The notes: generated from the letters alone by a model not told the origin. Counted from the first letter of the stretch, positions 54,670 through 64,000 are shown. The stretch is DNA of 64,000 bases from Streptomyces sp. SCSIO 75703 (GCF_036607905.1 NZ_CP144555.1:2294001-2358000), one strand, 5' to 3'. Numbers and translations are program-made.

Positions 54670-54768
54670 TGCCACCCCGTGCCGCCGCACCCCGCCGGGT
54701 CCCCGCGCCGTGCCGGGCCGCGCCGTGCCGTACGGGGCCCGCGGGTCGCCTTCGGGCGCCGGAAACAT

Positions 54769-54806
54769 GCCGAGGGCCGGAACCCTGTCGGATTCCGGCC
54801 CTCGGC
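54769..54806. terminator. Terminator downstream of the first initiator tRNA
   Basis: GCCGAGGGCCGGAA (54769-54782) pairs with TTCCGGCCCTCGGC (54793-54806), a few bases beyond the 3' end of the leftward tRNA gene. Confidence 0.75.
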
Positions 54807-54812
54807 CATCAG

Positions 54813-54886
54813 TAGCGGGGACAGGATTTGAACCTGCGACCTCTGGGTTATGAGCCCAGCGAGCTACCGAGCTGCTCCACCCCGCG
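54813..54886 (-). tRNA. Initiator tRNA-fMet (CAT), copy 1
   Basis: A 74-base cloverleaf without encoded CCA. The anticodon loop CTCATAA reads CAT. Initiator features are the C1-U72 mismatch at the end of the acceptor stem and three G-C pairs in the anticodon stem (GGG/CCC). Identical to the copy at 57085-57158. Confidence 0.95.
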
Positions 54887-55010
54887 GCGATGAACGCAAC
54901 GTTACGGCACGCCGTCACCGGGAGGCAAATCGCCTCTCCCCGCACGGCCGCCGCGAGCCCCGGGCCGGACCCCGCGGGGCCATACGGGCCACCGCTCGTG
55001 ATCAATACAT

Positions 55011-56855
55011 CTAGGCGGACAGTTCCTGGCGCAGCGCGTCCCGCAGCCGGGCCGCGCGCTCGCCGACCTCCCGCGGGCCCAGCGACACCGCCAGGTCGGC
55101 CCACTGCTGGCCCTCGTCCAGCTCGCCGCGCCGGGCGGAGACCAGCGCGAGCCGCAGCGCGGCCCGCCCGTGCCCGGCCTCGGCCGCCCTGCGCCACCAC
55201 ACCACGGCCTCGGGCTCGCTGCCCTCCCGGGCCAGCAGCAGCCCCAGGTTGAAGGCGCCGTTGCGGGAGCCCGCCTCGGCCGCCTCCCGGTACCAGCGGG
55301 CCGCCTCCCCCGCGTCCCCGCGCGCCGCGGCCAGCATCCCGACCCGCACCTGGGCCCGGCGGTGACCCTGGGAGGCCGCCCGCTCGTACCACTCCTCGCA
55401 CTCGGTCTTCCGGTGGGCCGGCTCGCCCAGCTCGTGCGCGGGAGCCGGCGGCCGGCGCGCGTCGAGCAGGGTCGCCAGCCGGTACGCCGCCTCCGCGCTG
55501 CCGCCCCCCGCGGCGCAGCGCAGGAAGCGCTCGGCCCCCCGCTCGTCGCCCCGGCGCAGCCGGGCCATGCCCACCTGGAGCGCGGCCTCGGTGTGTCCGG
55601 CCGCCGCGGCCCGCTCGTACCAGCGCAGTGCCGCGGTGTCCTCGCGACGGCCCGCGTGCAGGATGCCGAGGTTGAAGGCGGCGTCGACGCTGCCCGCCTC
55701 CGCGGCCTTGGAGAACCAGGGCTCGGCGCCGGTCTCGTCGCCGCCGCGCAGCAGCAGGATGGCGAGCGCGTTGGCGGCCTCGCGGTGTCCGGCGTAGGCG
55801 GCCCGCCGGTACCACTGCTCGGCCTGGGCGGTGCGGCCCTGTTCGGCGCAGAGCAGCCCGAGGTTGTACGCGCCGTTGTCGTCCCCGGCGTCCATCGCGG
55901 CCCGGTACCAGCGCTCGGCGGTCTGCGGTTCGCCGCGCTCGGCGTGCAGGGCGCCCAGCGCGTTGGCCGCGTTGCCGTCGCCCTCCTGGGCGGCGCGCAG
56001 CCACCACATGGCGGCGCTCTCGGTGTCGCCCGCGTCCCGCAGCAGGAAGCCCAGGGCGCAGGCGGCGCGCGGCTCGCCGTCCTTGGCGGAGGTCAGGTAC
56101 CAGCGGCCGGCCTCCTTCAGCTCGCCCCGCCGCTCCAGGATGGCGCCGAGGTGGAGCGCGGCCCGCCGGTGTCCGCGCGCGGCGGCCTGCCGGTACCACT
56201 GCTCCGAGCCGCCGTCGTCCTCGGCGTCCGGGGCGCGGCCGGCCCCGCCGATCAGGCAGGGGCCGGCGCCCCGGTCACCGTCGCGGCCGGCCCGCCGGTC
56301 CAGCATCCGGGCGAGCCGGTACGCGGCCTCGCGGTGCCCGCGCTCGGCCGCGGCCCGCATCCAGCGTGCGGCGCCGTCCTTGTCACCGCGGTGTTCCAGC
56401 AGGTCGGCGAGGGCGTAGGCGCCGAGCACGTGTCCCTGTTCGGCGGACTGGCGCAGCCAGTACTCGGCGGCGGGCTCGTCGCCGCGCTCGCGGAAGTGCC
56501 GGCCGAGGGCGTGGGCGGCGGCGGCGGAACCGGCGACGGCGGCGATGCGCCACCAGCCGGCGGCCTCGTCGGCGTACCCGCGCTGGTGCAGCAGGACGCC
56601 GAGGTTGTTGGCGGCGGCGCGGTCTCCGGCGGCGGTGGCGGCGCGGAGGTGGGACTCGGCTCCGTCGAGATCGCCCCGGCGCAGCAGCAGGGCACCGAGG
56701 ACGCTCATCGCCTCGACGTCGCCGGCCTCGGCGGCGATGCGCCGGCGCACCTCTTCGGCGGCTTCCTGTGCCTCGTCGCCGGTCTCCTCCCGACCGGACG
56801 GCTGCGCAAAACGGCCTGTCTCGAACAGAGTTGCCATGTCCCCCATAACGTCCAT
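55011..56855 (-). CDS. Sel1-like repeat (SLR/TPR) protein
   Basis: A 614-residue, soluble, all-helical protein. From about residue 45 it consists of some fourteen Sel1-like repeats of roughly 36 residues, each with the pattern A-x-x-x-LG-x-L-x-x-x-x-G-x-x-x-x-A-x-x-W-Y-x-x-A-A-x-x-G. Such solenoids act as scaffolds. ATG 56855 (MDVMGD) is the longest start; 56837 (MATLFETG), preceded by GGGGG, is equally possible. It lies between two initiator tRNA genes. No catalytic domain is seen. Confidence 0.85.
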   Translation of the reverse strand: MDVMGDMATLFETGRFAQPSGREETGDEAQEAAEEVRRRIAAEAGDVEAMSVLGALLLRRGDLDGAESHLRAATAAGDRAAANNLGVLLHQRGYADEAAGWWRIAAVAGSAAAAHALGRHFRERGDEPAAEYWLRQSAEQGHVLGAYALADLLEHRGDKDGAARWMRAAAERGHREAAYRLARMLDRRAGRDGDRGAGPCLIGGAGRAPDAEDDGGSEQWYRQAAARGHRRAALHLGAILERRGELKEAGRWYLTSAKDGEPRAACALGFLLRDAGDTESAAMWWLRAAQEGDGNAANALGALHAERGEPQTAERWYRAAMDAGDDNGAYNLGLLCAEQGRTAQAEQWYRRAAYAGHREAANALAILLLRGGDETGAEPWFSKAAEAGSVDAAFNLGILHAGRREDTAALRWYERAAAAGHTEAALQVGMARLRRGDERGAERFLRCAAGGGSAEAAYRLATLLDARRPPAPAHELGEPAHRKTECEEWYERAASQGHRRAQVRVGMLAAARGDAGEAARWYREAAEAGSRNGAFNLGLLLAREGSEPEAVVWWRRAAEAGHGRAALRLALVSARRGELDEGQQWADLAVSLGPREVGERAARLRDALRQELSA

Positions 56856-57016
56856 CGTCGCACCACCCGCAACCCGGGTACACCTGGTATACCGCAGCCA
56901 GTGAGGTCACTTCAGCGTTTTGTCGACATGCCCACAGGGAGACAAGTCAAACACAGATCGCCCAACTCCCGTCGGCGGCGCGGCCGTCGCTCGCCCGGAT
57001 GTATCCCTCCGCACAC

Positions 57017-57058
57017 GAGAAAGGGCCCGGATTCCGTAAGGAATCCGGGCCCTTTCTC
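57017..57058. terminator. Terminator downstream of the second initiator tRNA
   Basis: A perfect 19-bp stem (57017-57035 with 57040-57058), GTAA loop, core AAAGGGCCCGGATTCC. It follows the leftward tRNA after about 26 bases. Confidence 0.9.
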
Positions 57059-57084
57059 CTCGTGAGCCGAGCCCACGAGACGAG

Positions 57085-57158
57085 TAGCGGGGACAGGATT
57101 TGAACCTGCGACCTCTGGGTTATGAGCCCAGCGAGCTACCGAGCTGCTCCACCCCGCG
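57085..57158 (-). tRNA. Initiator tRNA-fMet (CAT), copy 2
   Basis: Identical in all 74 bases to the tRNA at 54813-54886, with the same C1-U72 mismatch and GGG/CCC anticodon stem. No encoded CCA. Confidence 0.95.
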
Positions 57159-57221
57159 CCGTTGTGTTCACCACGGTATCACGGCGCGAGGTGGGGCTTT
57201 GACCTGCCGGGCGGCGCGGTG

Positions 57222-60200
57222 TCAGCCGCCGCCCTTGTCCTTGTCTCCTCCGGACGCGCCGTCACCGGAGGTGTCGGAGGCCGGTTTTCCGGAGGCGGAC
57301 CCATCGGAGGCGTTCTTGCCGTCGCCGGCCTTCTCGCCGCTCTTGCCGTCGCTCTGGCCCTCACCGCCGCGGGCGGCCTGGGCCTGGGCCTCCTCGGCCT
57401 GCTTGAGCGCGTCCTCCAGGTCCTTCTGCGCCTCGCCGTAGGCGGCCCAGTCGCCCTTCTCCAGGGCCTTCTGCCCCGCCTCGAACGCCTTCTGGGCGTC
57501 ACCCAGGGCCTTCCGGACGGTCGGGTTCGACGGCGGCTTGGTGGTGTCCCCGTCGTCGCCCGGCGGCTTGGAGACCGAACCCTCCGCCCCGAAGATCTTG
57601 TTCAGGGCCTCGTCGAGGGTGTTCTCGAAGGCCGTGTTGCCCCCGTAGCTCACCAGGACCTTGCGCAGCAGCGGGTACTTGAGGCCGCCGCCTCGCACGT
57701 AGACCGGTTCGACGTACATGAGCCCGCCGTCGAGCGGGACGGTCAGCAGGTTTCCGTACTCGACCTCCGAGTCGCCGCCCCTGAGGAGGCGGATGGACTC
57801 GGCGATGTCCTGTTCGGAGTTGAACTGGCTCTGCACCTGCTTGGGTCCGGGCACCGTGGTGCTCGTCGGCAGTTTCAGGATTCTGATCTTGCCGTAGTCG
57901 TCGGTGCCGGCCTCGGCGTCGACCGCCATGAACGCGCTGAGGTTGTCGCGCCCGTTGGGCGTGAACGTGGTCGTCAGCGAGAACGCCTGTTCCTTCTGGT
58001 CGGGCATCTTCATGCTGAGGTAGTACGGCGGGACGGCGTTGCCCGACTTGTTGGTCGGGTCGTCCGGCACCTGCCACACCTCACTGCCGCTGAGGAAGGT
58101 GGTGGCGTCCTTGACGTGGTAGCGGGTCAGCAGCTCGCGCTGGACCTTGAAGAGGTCCTGCGGGTAGCGCAGGTGCGCCATCAGGTCTTCGGAGATCTCG
58201 CTCTTGGCCTGCACCGAACCGGGGAACGCCTTCATCCACGTCTTGAGGACGGGGTCCCTGGTGTCCCACTCGTACAGCTTGACCTCACCGGTGTAGGCGT
58301 CGATGGTCGCCTTCACCGAGTTGCGGATGTAGTTGACCTGGTTCTGCTGGGCGACCACCGCGCGCGAGTTGTTGTTCGCGGTCAGCGAGTCGGCCGTCGT
58401 GTCGCCGAGCGTCGTCCGGGACGCGTAGGGGTAGCCGTTGGTCGTCGTGTAGGCGTCGACGATCCACTGGATGCGGTTGTTCACCACGGCCGGGTAGGCG
58501 TCGCCGTCGATGGTCAGCCACGGGGCGACCGCCTCGACGCGCTCCTTCGGCGTGCGGTTGTAGAGGATCTTCGACCCCTCGCCGATGGCGCCGGAGTAGA
58601 GGATCTGCGGCTCGCTGAACGCCAGCGCGTAGGCGGCCCGGTTGAGGGGGCTGGACAGGTCCACGCCGCCGTCGCCCTTGTAGCTGGTGGTCTTCTCACC
58701 CGCGTCGTCGGAGTAGTCGACCTCCTTCTGGGGGCCGCCGACGATCGAGTACGTGGTGGTCTTCTCGCCGTAGTAGATCCGCTGCTCGTACTTGCCGAGG
58801 TCGCCCACGGACGGCAGGTCGGACTCGGTGAAGACCGGACGGCCCTCGGAGTCGACCTCCGTGCCCTTGGCCGCGACCACGCCGAACCCGTGGGTGTAGC
58901 GGAAGTGGTTGTTGATCCAGTTCTTCTTCGGGATACCGGCCAGGTTCAGTTCGCGCAGGCCGATGACCGTGTCCTGGTCCTTGCCGTCCTTGTTGTAGCG
59001 GTCCACGTCCAGATTGGTCGGGAACGCGTAGTAGTTCCGCATCTGCTGGAGCTGCTGGAAGGTCGGCGAGACGATGTTCGGGTCCATGATGCGGATGGAC
59101 GCCGTGGTGTCGGCGTCGTCGCGCAGCTTGGTCTTGTCCTCGGTGTTGCTCCGGCCCGAGTACTCGGTGACCTGGGTGCCCGCGATGCCGTAGGCGTCAC
59201 GCGTCGCCTTGAGGTTCTTCTCGACGTACGGGGCTTCCTTGGCCTGCTCGTTCGGCTGGACCTGGAACTTCTGCACGAGGGCCGGGTAGAGGCCGCCGAT
59301 GAGGATCGCCGACAGCACCATCAGGCCGAAGCCGATGACCGGGAGCTGCCACGTCCGCCGCCACAGGGTGGCGAAGAAGAGCAGCGCGCAGATGACGGCG
59401 ATGCAGAACAGGATGGTCTTCGCGGGCAGGTAGGCGTTGGCGTCCACGTACCGCAGGCCGGTCCAGTTGTCGGTGGCCTTGAAGTCGCTGGACTTCACCG
59501 CCAGTCCGTACCGGTCGAGCCAGTAGGCGACGGCCTTGAGGGTGACGAAGACGCCGAGCAGCACCGACAGGTGGCCGGTGGCCGCGGCGGTGGCCCGCGC
59601 GCCGGGGCTCGTGACCCGCAGCCCGCCGTACAGGTAGTGGGTGAGGGCGGCGGCGATCAGCGAGAGGATCACCGTGGCGAAGCCGAAGCCCAGCAGGAAC
59701 CGGTACCACGGCAGGTCGAAGGCGTAGAAGGCGACGTCCAGCTTGAACTGGGGGTCCTTCTGGCCGAACGGCACCCCGTTGACCCACATCAGCCAGGTCC
59801 GCCACTGGCCGGCCGCGGACGCGCCGGCGATGAGGCCCACCAGGGCGGTGATGCCGAGCAGGAGCCACTTCTTGAACGGGGCGATGCCCATCCGGTAGCG
59901 GTCCAGGTTCTGCTGCTCCATCGACATGGCGCTCAGCGGCGGCCGGAGCCGGTGGGCCAGCCAGATGTTGAGGCCCACGGCGAGCGCCATGAGCAGCCCG
60001 AAGACGAAGAAGAGCCCGATCTTCGTCCACAGGGTCGTCGTGAAGACCGACGAGTAGTGGACGGAGCGGTACCAGAGCCAGTCCGTCCAGAACCCGGCGA
60101 ACATGGTGAACGCCATGCCCAGCACGGCGAGGACACCAAGTGTCATCAGCAGGGTCCGGACACGCCGGGACGGGCGGCCCACTCTCATCCGCGGCCCTGT

Positions 60201-60224
60201 CGGGCCTCCGCCGCGGTCCGGCAT
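57222..60224 (-). CDS. UPF0182 family integral membrane protein
   Basis: A 1000-residue membrane protein. Seven hydrophobic segments fill the first 330 residues ([40 protein letters not shown] and others). A large extracytoplasmic domain follows, with [20 protein letters not shown] and [20 protein letters not shown]. The C-terminal 90 residues are Lys/Glu/Ala then Gly/Ser/Asp-rich and disordered. The family is conserved in actinobacteria and its function is unknown. ATG 60224. Confidence 0.88.
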   Translation of the reverse strand: MPDRGGGPTGPRMRVGRPSRRVRTLLMTLGVLAVLGMAFTMFAGFWTDWLWYRSVHYSSVFTTTLWTKIGLFFVFGLLMALAVGLNIWLAHRLRPPLSAMSMEQQNLDRYRMGIAPFKKWLLLGITALVGLIAGASAAGQWRTWLMWVNGVPFGQKDPQFKLDVAFYAFDLPWYRFLLGFGFATVILSLIAAALTHYLYGGLRVTSPGARATAAATGHLSVLLGVFVTLKAVAYWLDRYGLAVKSSDFKATDNWTGLRYVDANAYLPAKTILFCIAVICALLFFATLWRRTWQLPVIGFGLMVLSAILIGGLYPALVQKFQVQPNEQAKEAPYVEKNLKATRDAYGIAGTQVTEYSGRSNTEDKTKLRDDADTTASIRIMDPNIVSPTFQQLQQMRNYYAFPTNLDVDRYNKDGKDQDTVIGLRELNLAGIPKKNWINNHFRYTHGFGVVAAKGTEVDSEGRPVFTESDLPSVGDLGKYEQRIYYGEKTTTYSIVGGPQKEVDYSDDAGEKTTSYKGDGGVDLSSPLNRAAYALAFSEPQILYSGAIGEGSKILYNRTPKERVEAVAPWLTIDGDAYPAVVNNRIQWIVDAYTTTNGYPYASRTTLGDTTADSLTANNNSRAVVAQQNQVNYIRNSVKATIDAYTGEVKLYEWDTRDPVLKTWMKAFPGSVQAKSEISEDLMAHLRYPQDLFKVQRELLTRYHVKDATTFLSGSEVWQVPDDPTNKSGNAVPPYYLSMKMPDQKEQAFSLTTTFTPNGRDNLSAFMAVDAEAGTDDYGKIRILKLPTSTTVPGPKQVQSQFNSEQDIAESIRLLRGGDSEVEYGNLLTVPLDGGLMYVEPVYVRGGGLKYPLLRKVLVSYGGNTAFENTLDEALNKIFGAEGSVSKPPGDDGDTTKPPSNPTVRKALGDAQKAFEAGQKALEKGDWAAYGEAQKDLEDALKQAEEAQAQAARGGEGQSDGKSGEKAGDGKNASDGSASGKPASDTSGDGASGGDKDKGGG

Positions 60225-60389
60225 CTGGAAAGCCAAGGTGCGCACCTCGAAGTTCGCTGTTGTCTCGTCAGGCCCCCGGGGTTCGCGGGCCCCCGTGCGC
60301 CCTCGCGAACGTGGGCCCACACCTATGTCAACTTACTCATCGTTTACTCGGTTCCCGATTCGGGCCGGGAACGAGGCAGGATTGTGACC

Positions 60390-60932
60390 ATGTCCAACAC
60401 CCCCATGGCAGCCAGTCCCCTCACCCGGGCCGTGCTGGAGATCGACGAGTACGTCTCCGGCTTCGGCTGGGACCAGCCCGCACGCCTCTTCGCCCTCGTC
60501 GACACCGCCCGGCTGCGGGCCGACCAGCCCTCGCTCGCCGACCGTCTCGGCCTGCCGGACGCGCCGGACGCCGACGGCCTCACCCCCATCGAACAGGAGG
60601 AGATCCCGGCGCAGCGGCCGCTGGACGACTTCCTCGGCACCATCGCCTGGCCCGACGCCGTGGTCGGCTGCGCCCTCACCGTGGAGCGGCTGATGCTGCC
60701 TCCGTCCGCCGAGGCGCAGGTCCCGCAGGACCTGGACGAGGACGGGCTCGCCCGCTGGGTCGCGGAGCACCCGGACCGCCAGGAGGTCCGCATGACGGTG
60801 GCGGTGCTGCGCGACGGCGTGCGCGAGTCGGCGCTGCGGCTGCGGGAGAAGGACTCCGCCACGGACGTCCTCACCGGCTCCGAGCTGGTGCCGGGGCTGG
60901 CCCAGGCGCTGACGGCGACCTTCGAGGAGTAG
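60390..60932 (+). CDS. PPA1309-family protein
   Basis: A 180-residue soluble protein conserved in actinobacteria. Recognisable stretches are RAVLEIDEYVSGFGWDQPAR-LFALVDT, GTIAWPDAVVGCALTVERLM and VRESALRLREKDSATDVLTG. No catalytic motif or function is known. ATG 60390 is chosen; an in-frame GTG six bases earlier is possible. It is divergent from the UPF0182 gene, which is its usual neighbour. Confidence 0.8.
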   Translation: MSNTPMAASPLTRAVLEIDEYVSGFGWDQPARLFALVDTARLRADQPSLADRLGLPDAPDADGLTPIEQEEIPAQRPLDDFLGTIAWPDAVVGCALTVERLMLPPSAEAQVPQDLDEDGLARWVAEHPDRQEVRMTVAVLRDGVRESALRLREKDSATDVLTGSELVPGLAQALTATFEE

Positions 60933-60964
60933 CAGCCGGCCGCGCCGGGCCGGTGCGCGGCGTG

Positions 60965-62059
60965 TCAGCCGGCCGCGCAGGTGGGCACGTCGGCGGTCTT
61001 CCCGGCGCGGATGTCGTCGAGGGCGCGGAGCGCGTCGTCGAGGGTCCTCACCTTCACGAGGGTCAGCCCCTCGGGGATGTCCGCGGCGGCCGCGGCGCAG
61101 TTGTCGGCGGGTGTGAGGAAGAACTCGGCGCCCTTGTCGCGGGCGGCGATGGTCTTCATGCCGATGCCGCCGATCGGGCCGACGTCGCCCTCGTCGTCGA
61201 TGGTGCCGGTGCCGGCGACGAACTTGCCCCCGGTGAGGCTGTCCGGGGTGAGCTTGTCGTAGATGCCGAGCGCGAACATGAGCCCGGCGCTGGGTCCGCC
61301 GACGTCCGCGAGCTTGATGTCGATGGAGAACGGGAAGGTGTGGTCGGTCCCGGCGGAGATCCCGACGATCGCGCGCTTCTCCCCGCCGTCGTCGGCGGCC
61401 TTTGTGGTGATCGTCACTTTTTCGGTGACCTTCGGGCTGCGCCGCTCCTTCTCCGCCGCGGCCTGTTCCTTGGCGGGCACGACGGTGAACACCACGTCCT
61501 CGCCGGGCCGGTGCCTGGTCACCAGATCGGCGACGTCGGCGGGCTCCTGGATGCTCTTCCCGTCGACCTCCTTGATGACGTCGCCCGCGTGCAGCCTGCC
61601 CTCCGCCGGGGAGCCCTTGAGGACCGTGGAGACGACGACCCAGGACCGGACCGGGATGTCCAGCGCCTTCAGGGCGGCGACCTTGGCGCTCTCCTGGGAC
61701 TGGCTGAACTCCTCGGCGTTCTCCTGGGTGGCCTCTTCCTCGGTCTTGCCGTCCGGGTAGAGCGTGTCGTGCGGCACCACACGGCTGTCGTGCGCGAACC
61801 AGCCGTAGACGGCCTCCACCAGGTTCATCCGGTAGCCCGCGCTGGTGACCCGCACGGTGGTCATGTTGAGGTGCCCGCTCGTCTCGTACGTGTCCCGCCC
61901 GGAGATCTGCAGTACCGGCTCACCGTCGTGATCGCCGAGGGTGTTCACCGTCGGTCCCGGGGACATCTCCGCGTACGGCACGGGAAAGAACACACCCGCG
62001 CACAGGAGTGCGATCAGCATGAGGGTGGAGGCGAGCATCGTCGCCGTGCGGCGTGGCAT
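60965..62059 (-). CDS. PDZ-domain Lon-type (S16) serine protease, membrane anchored
   Basis: A 364-residue secreted protease. One N-terminal membrane anchor (TLMLIALLCAGVFFPVPYAE) is followed by a PDZ domain (VLKGSPAEGRLHAGDVIKEV) and an S16 protease domain without ATPase. The catalytic Ser is in VGGPSAGLMFALGIY and the Lys in IGGIGMKTIAARDKGAE. It acts outside the membrane, in the YlbL fashion. Substrates unknown. Confidence 0.9.
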   Translation of the reverse strand: MPRRTATMLASTLMLIALLCAGVFFPVPYAEMSPGPTVNTLGDHDGEPVLQISGRDTYETSGHLNMTTVRVTSAGYRMNLVEAVYGWFAHDSRVVPHDTLYPDGKTEEEATQENAEEFSQSQESAKVAALKALDIPVRSWVVVSTVLKGSPAEGRLHAGDVIKEVDGKSIQEPADVADLVTRHRPGEDVVFTVVPAKEQAAAEKERRSPKVTEKVTITTKAADDGGEKRAIVGISAGTDHTFPFSIDIKLADVGGPSAGLMFALGIYDKLTPDSLTGGKFVAGTGTIDDEGDVGPIGGIGMKTIAARDKGAEFFLTPADNCAAAAADIPEGLTLVKVRTLDDALRALDDIRAGKTADVPTCAAG

Positions 62060-62111
62060 GGAACGACAGTACGGGACGGGACTGTCGGAGGACCGTCAGG
62101 GCGGGGCCCGT

Positions 62112-62276
62112 TCAGACGCCGGTGCGGGACCGTTCCATGGCCTCGCGGAAACGGGCGTATCCGTCGAGTTCGGGCCCGTCACCCCGCGCCTTGCGGGTGC
62201 GGTTGGCCCAGCTCCCCCACAGACCCGCGACGACAGCCGCCACGAACGGAATCAGCAACCAGGCAAGCGCTGCCAT
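62112..62276 (-). CDS. 54-residue single-pass membrane protein
   Basis: A very short gene with ATG 62276, a strong GGGAGG upstream and Streptomyces-type codons. The product opens MAALAWLLIPFVAAVVAGLW (one membrane helix) and continues with a charged tail containing DGPELDGYARFREAMERSR. It lies 52 bases beyond the start of the PDZ-Lon gene and on the same strand, so it is probably in the same transcript. Function unknown. Confidence 0.75.
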   Translation of the reverse strand: MAALAWLLIPFVAAVVAGLWGSWANRTRKARGDGPELDGYARFREAMERSRTGV

Positions 62277-62409
62277 GCCGACCTCCCAACCCCACGAGCG
62301 TCCGCGACTGACTGATCAGCAGATTAACCATCTGCAGTGACAACGCTCACGCCAGGGGGCCGGTTACGCAACCGGACGGAGCAGTATGGCTCCGCCGGCC
62401 GGGCGGCGC

Positions 62410-62847
62410 TCAGCAGGCGCCGACCCACTCCTCGGTGCCGTCCCGGAAGGTCTGGTGCTTCCAGATCGGCACCTCGTGCTTGAGGTCGTCGATCAGCTTC
62501 CGGCACGCGGCGAACGCCTCGGCCCGGTGCGGGCAGGACACGGCCACGACCACGGCGAGGTCCCCGATCTCCAGGTCCCCCACCCGGTGCACGGCGGCGA
62601 GTGCCCGGACGGAGTGGTCGGCGGCGACCTTCTCGGCGACCCGCCGCAGCTCGTCCTCGGCACTGGGGTGTGCCGAGTAGGCGAGCCGGGTGACGGCGGC
62701 GCCCCCGTCGTGGTCGCGCACGGTGCCCACGAAGAGGGCCGTGCCTCCGGCGGCGTCGTCCCCGACGGCCCGGAAGACCTCGTCCACGGAGAGCGGCGTG
62801 TCCCGGATGCCGAGCAGCTTGACGGGGTGATCGCTGGTGGATGCCAT
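62410..62847 (-). CDS. moaE: Molybdopterin synthase catalytic subunit
   Basis: A 145-residue MoaE protein that inserts sulfur from MoaD thiocarboxylate into precursor Z to make molybdopterin. Key stretches are ALFVGTVRDHDGG, VHRVGDLEIGDLAVVVAVSC, HRAEAFAACRKLIDDLK, and the catalytic Lys region PIWKHQTFRDGTEEWV. ATG 62847. No moaD is next to it. Confidence 0.93.
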   Translation of the reverse strand: MASTSDHPVKLLGIRDTPLSVDEVFRAVGDDAAGGTALFVGTVRDHDGGAAVTRLAYSAHPSAEDELRRVAEKVAADHSVRALAAVHRVGDLEIGDLAVVVAVSCPHRAEAFAACRKLIDDLKHEVPIWKHQTFRDGTEEWVGAC

Positions 62848-63390
62848 GCGCCCATCGTGCCCCACGGCCGTCGGCGGGGGAACAGGGCTGCGGACGGGCG
62901 GCCCGGTCGCCGGGAGCGGCGGCGCGGCTCGCGACCCGCCCGGGTGCCACGGGGACGGCGGGACGGATGGGGGGCGGCGTGTCGTACGGAGGCCGCGGTG
63001 GGCCGGGGACGGCGTGTCGCACGGAGGACACGGGAGGTCCGAGGCGGCGTGCCGGAGGGGACCGGGGCCGCGGGGACGCGGCGTGTCGTCAAGCACGGAG
63101 GCAACACGGGAGCCGGCGTGGCGTACGGGACCGGGGCGACGCGGGAGGCGGCGTGTCATGCGGGCCGCCCGGCGGGACGGGGACGGCACAGCGGCGACAC
63201 GCCGTACGTAGCCGCCGACGGCACGGGGGCGACGGCCCGGCGTGGCGTACGGGACCGGGGCGACGCGGGAGGCGACGTGTCATGCGGGCCGCCGAGCGGG
63301 ACGGGGACGGGGACACGCCGTACGTGACCGCCGGCGGCACAGTGGCGGCGGCCCGGCGTGGCGTGCCCGCGGACGAGGGGCCCGCCCGGC
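62848..63390. other. Gene-free region rich in minisatellite repeats
   Basis: A 543-base gap between moaE and the epimerase gene. It is made largely of degenerate variants of GGCGTGTCGTACGGAGG on its left side and the large tandem repeat at 63113-63372 on its right side. Open frames through it encode repetitive Arg/Pro/Thr sequence and are not supported as genes. Confidence 0.6.
63113..63372. repeat. Tandem minisatellite with 124- and 116-bp units
   Basis: A unit starting CCGGCGTGGCGTACGGGACC is found at 63113 and again at 63237, with a truncated third start at 63353. The two full units are nearly identical over most of their length; unit 2 lacks about 8 bases near the middle. Confidence 0.85.
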
Positions 63391-64000
63391 TCAGATCCGG
63401 CGCCGCGCCTTCCGTGCCCGGCGCACCACCGCCGCCGCGCCGAGCAGCGCGACCGTCGCGCCCGCGGCGCCCGCCGCCGTGGCGTCCTTGCGGCCGAGGC
63501 GCCGCCCGGCGACCGTGTGCCGTCCGGCGACCTCGTCCAGCAGTTCGGCGAGGACCTCCTCGTTGGTGTACCGCGGCCGCCATCCCGCGTCGTGCAGCCG
63601 GCTGCCGCTCACCACCCACGGGTACATCGTGTAGGCGAGGTCGCCGGCCGGGGAGGGGGTGAGCCCGATGCGGTGCAGGCGCGCGGCGGCGCCCAGCGCG
63701 ACCGCCGACGGCAGCTCCATCCGCCGGATGCCGCTCAGCTCCTCCACCTCCTCCTGCTCCAGCCACCCGTCGCACCCGACGGCCAGTTCCCCGTCGGCCT
63801 TCTCCAGGACCGCGTACTCCAGGGCGCTGCACAGGTCGTCCACGTGGCAGAACTGCCAGGCGGGCCGCGAGCCGGCCACCACGAGCAGCCGTGGCGACTC
63901 GAAGTACCTGGTCAGCGCCGTGTCCACGCCGCCGACCAGGACGGCGGGGCGGACGACGGTCACATTGAGCCCGGGGTGCGCCCGCGGGGCCCGCCGCGCC
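63391..64000 (-). CDS. NAD-dependent epimerase/dehydratase family protein, C-terminal part
   Basis: The last 203 residues of an extended short-chain dehydrogenase; the N-terminal Rossmann part and start lie beyond the right edge. The visible part has NVTVVRPAVLVGG, FCHVDDLCSALEYAVLEKAD and the C-terminal substrate-side GDLAYTMYPWVVSGSRLHDA and WRPRYTNEEVLAELL. A basic, hydrophobic tail (TVALLGAAAVVRRARKARRR) suggests membrane association. The substrate is unknown. The 3' end abuts the minisatellite. Confidence 0.75.
   Translation of the reverse strand, partial: ARRAPRAHPGLNVTVVRPAVLVGGVDTALTRYFESPRLLVVAGSRPAWQFCHVDDLCSALEYAVLEKADGELAVGCDGWLEQEEVEELSGIRRMELPSAVALGAAARLHRIGLTPSPAGDLAYTMYPWVVSGSRLHDAGWRPRYTNEEVLAELLDEVAGRHTVAGRRLGRKDATAAGAAGATVALLGAAAVVRRARKARRRI

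Noticed and set aside
62848..63390. CRISPR array
   Set aside because: Repeats are 116-124 bp, tandem and without spacers, and no cas gene is present.

Overview
The window is chromosomal DNA of a Streptomyces. GC content is very high, third codon positions are almost all G or C, GTG starts are common, and gene order and content match the S. coelicolor region running from the SCO5260 area down to about SCO5190 (amino-acid ABC transporter, sodN, sigH, wblE, nagB-dasABC-dasR, nrdAB, epi-isozizaene synthase, sigR-rsrA, aroA, hisN, moaE). Assignment to the genus is firm. The species cannot be named from sequence reading alone.

Layout. 0-5.9 kb: the 5' end of a malic enzyme, a three-gene polar amino-acid ABC operon, a methyltransferase, a CGNR zinc-finger protein and the divergent nickel superoxide dismutase pair sodX/sodN. 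5.9-9.1 kb: a scarred segment with an integrase remnant, a second frameshifted remnant, one intact methyltransferase, a duplicated fragment of that methyltransferase's 5' end, an epimerase-like remnant and a GNAT gene split by a frameshift. 9.2-13.3 kb: a family 2B encapsulin operon (shell protein with an inserted cyclic-nucleotide-binding domain, then a polyprenyl diphosphate synthase with a disordered N-terminal arm), with a divergent PLP enzyme that also has a disordered arm. 13.4-21.4 kb: Na+/H+ antiporter, ZnF-UBP protein, ushX-sigH stress operon, diacylglycerol kinase-like gene, wblE and a PdtaS-type histidine kinase.

22-29.4 kb: the N-acetylglucosamine/chitobiose block nagB, dasD, dasC, dasB, dasA and dasR, with several DasR (dre-like) operators. 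29.5-35.5 kb: a DUF3311-symporter pair, then class Ia ribonucleotide reductase nrdAB behind tandem NrdR-like boxes and a cobalamin riboswitch. 35.6-38 kb: the albaflavenone genes eizA-cyp170A1. 38-46 kb: peptide deformylase, a TPR protein, two membrane HD/HD-GYP proteins, the sigR-rsrA thiol-stress module with a textbook autoregulatory promoter, an alpha/beta hydrolase and an SRAP protein. 46-54.6 kb: an M50-like membrane protease, aroA-rsgA, a guanidinium-type SMR exporter, a TetR regulator, hisN, a CBS protein and the catalase/Fur-type regulator pair. 54.8-64 kb: two identical initiator tRNA genes flanking a Sel1-repeat protein, a UPF0182 membrane protein, a PDZ-Lon protease, moaE and a truncated NAD-dependent epimerase.

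How it works together. Much of the window is housekeeping and stress physiology: oxidative stress (sodN, catalase, SigR/RsrA), osmotic/developmental stress (SigH, WblE), amino-sugar sensing (DasR regulon) and dNTP supply gated by B12. The most unusual system is the encapsulin-polyprenyl synthase operon, possibly with a second cargo encoded divergently. Intergenic GC-rich minisatellites recur across the window, the clearest being 124/116-bp units near 63.2 kb.
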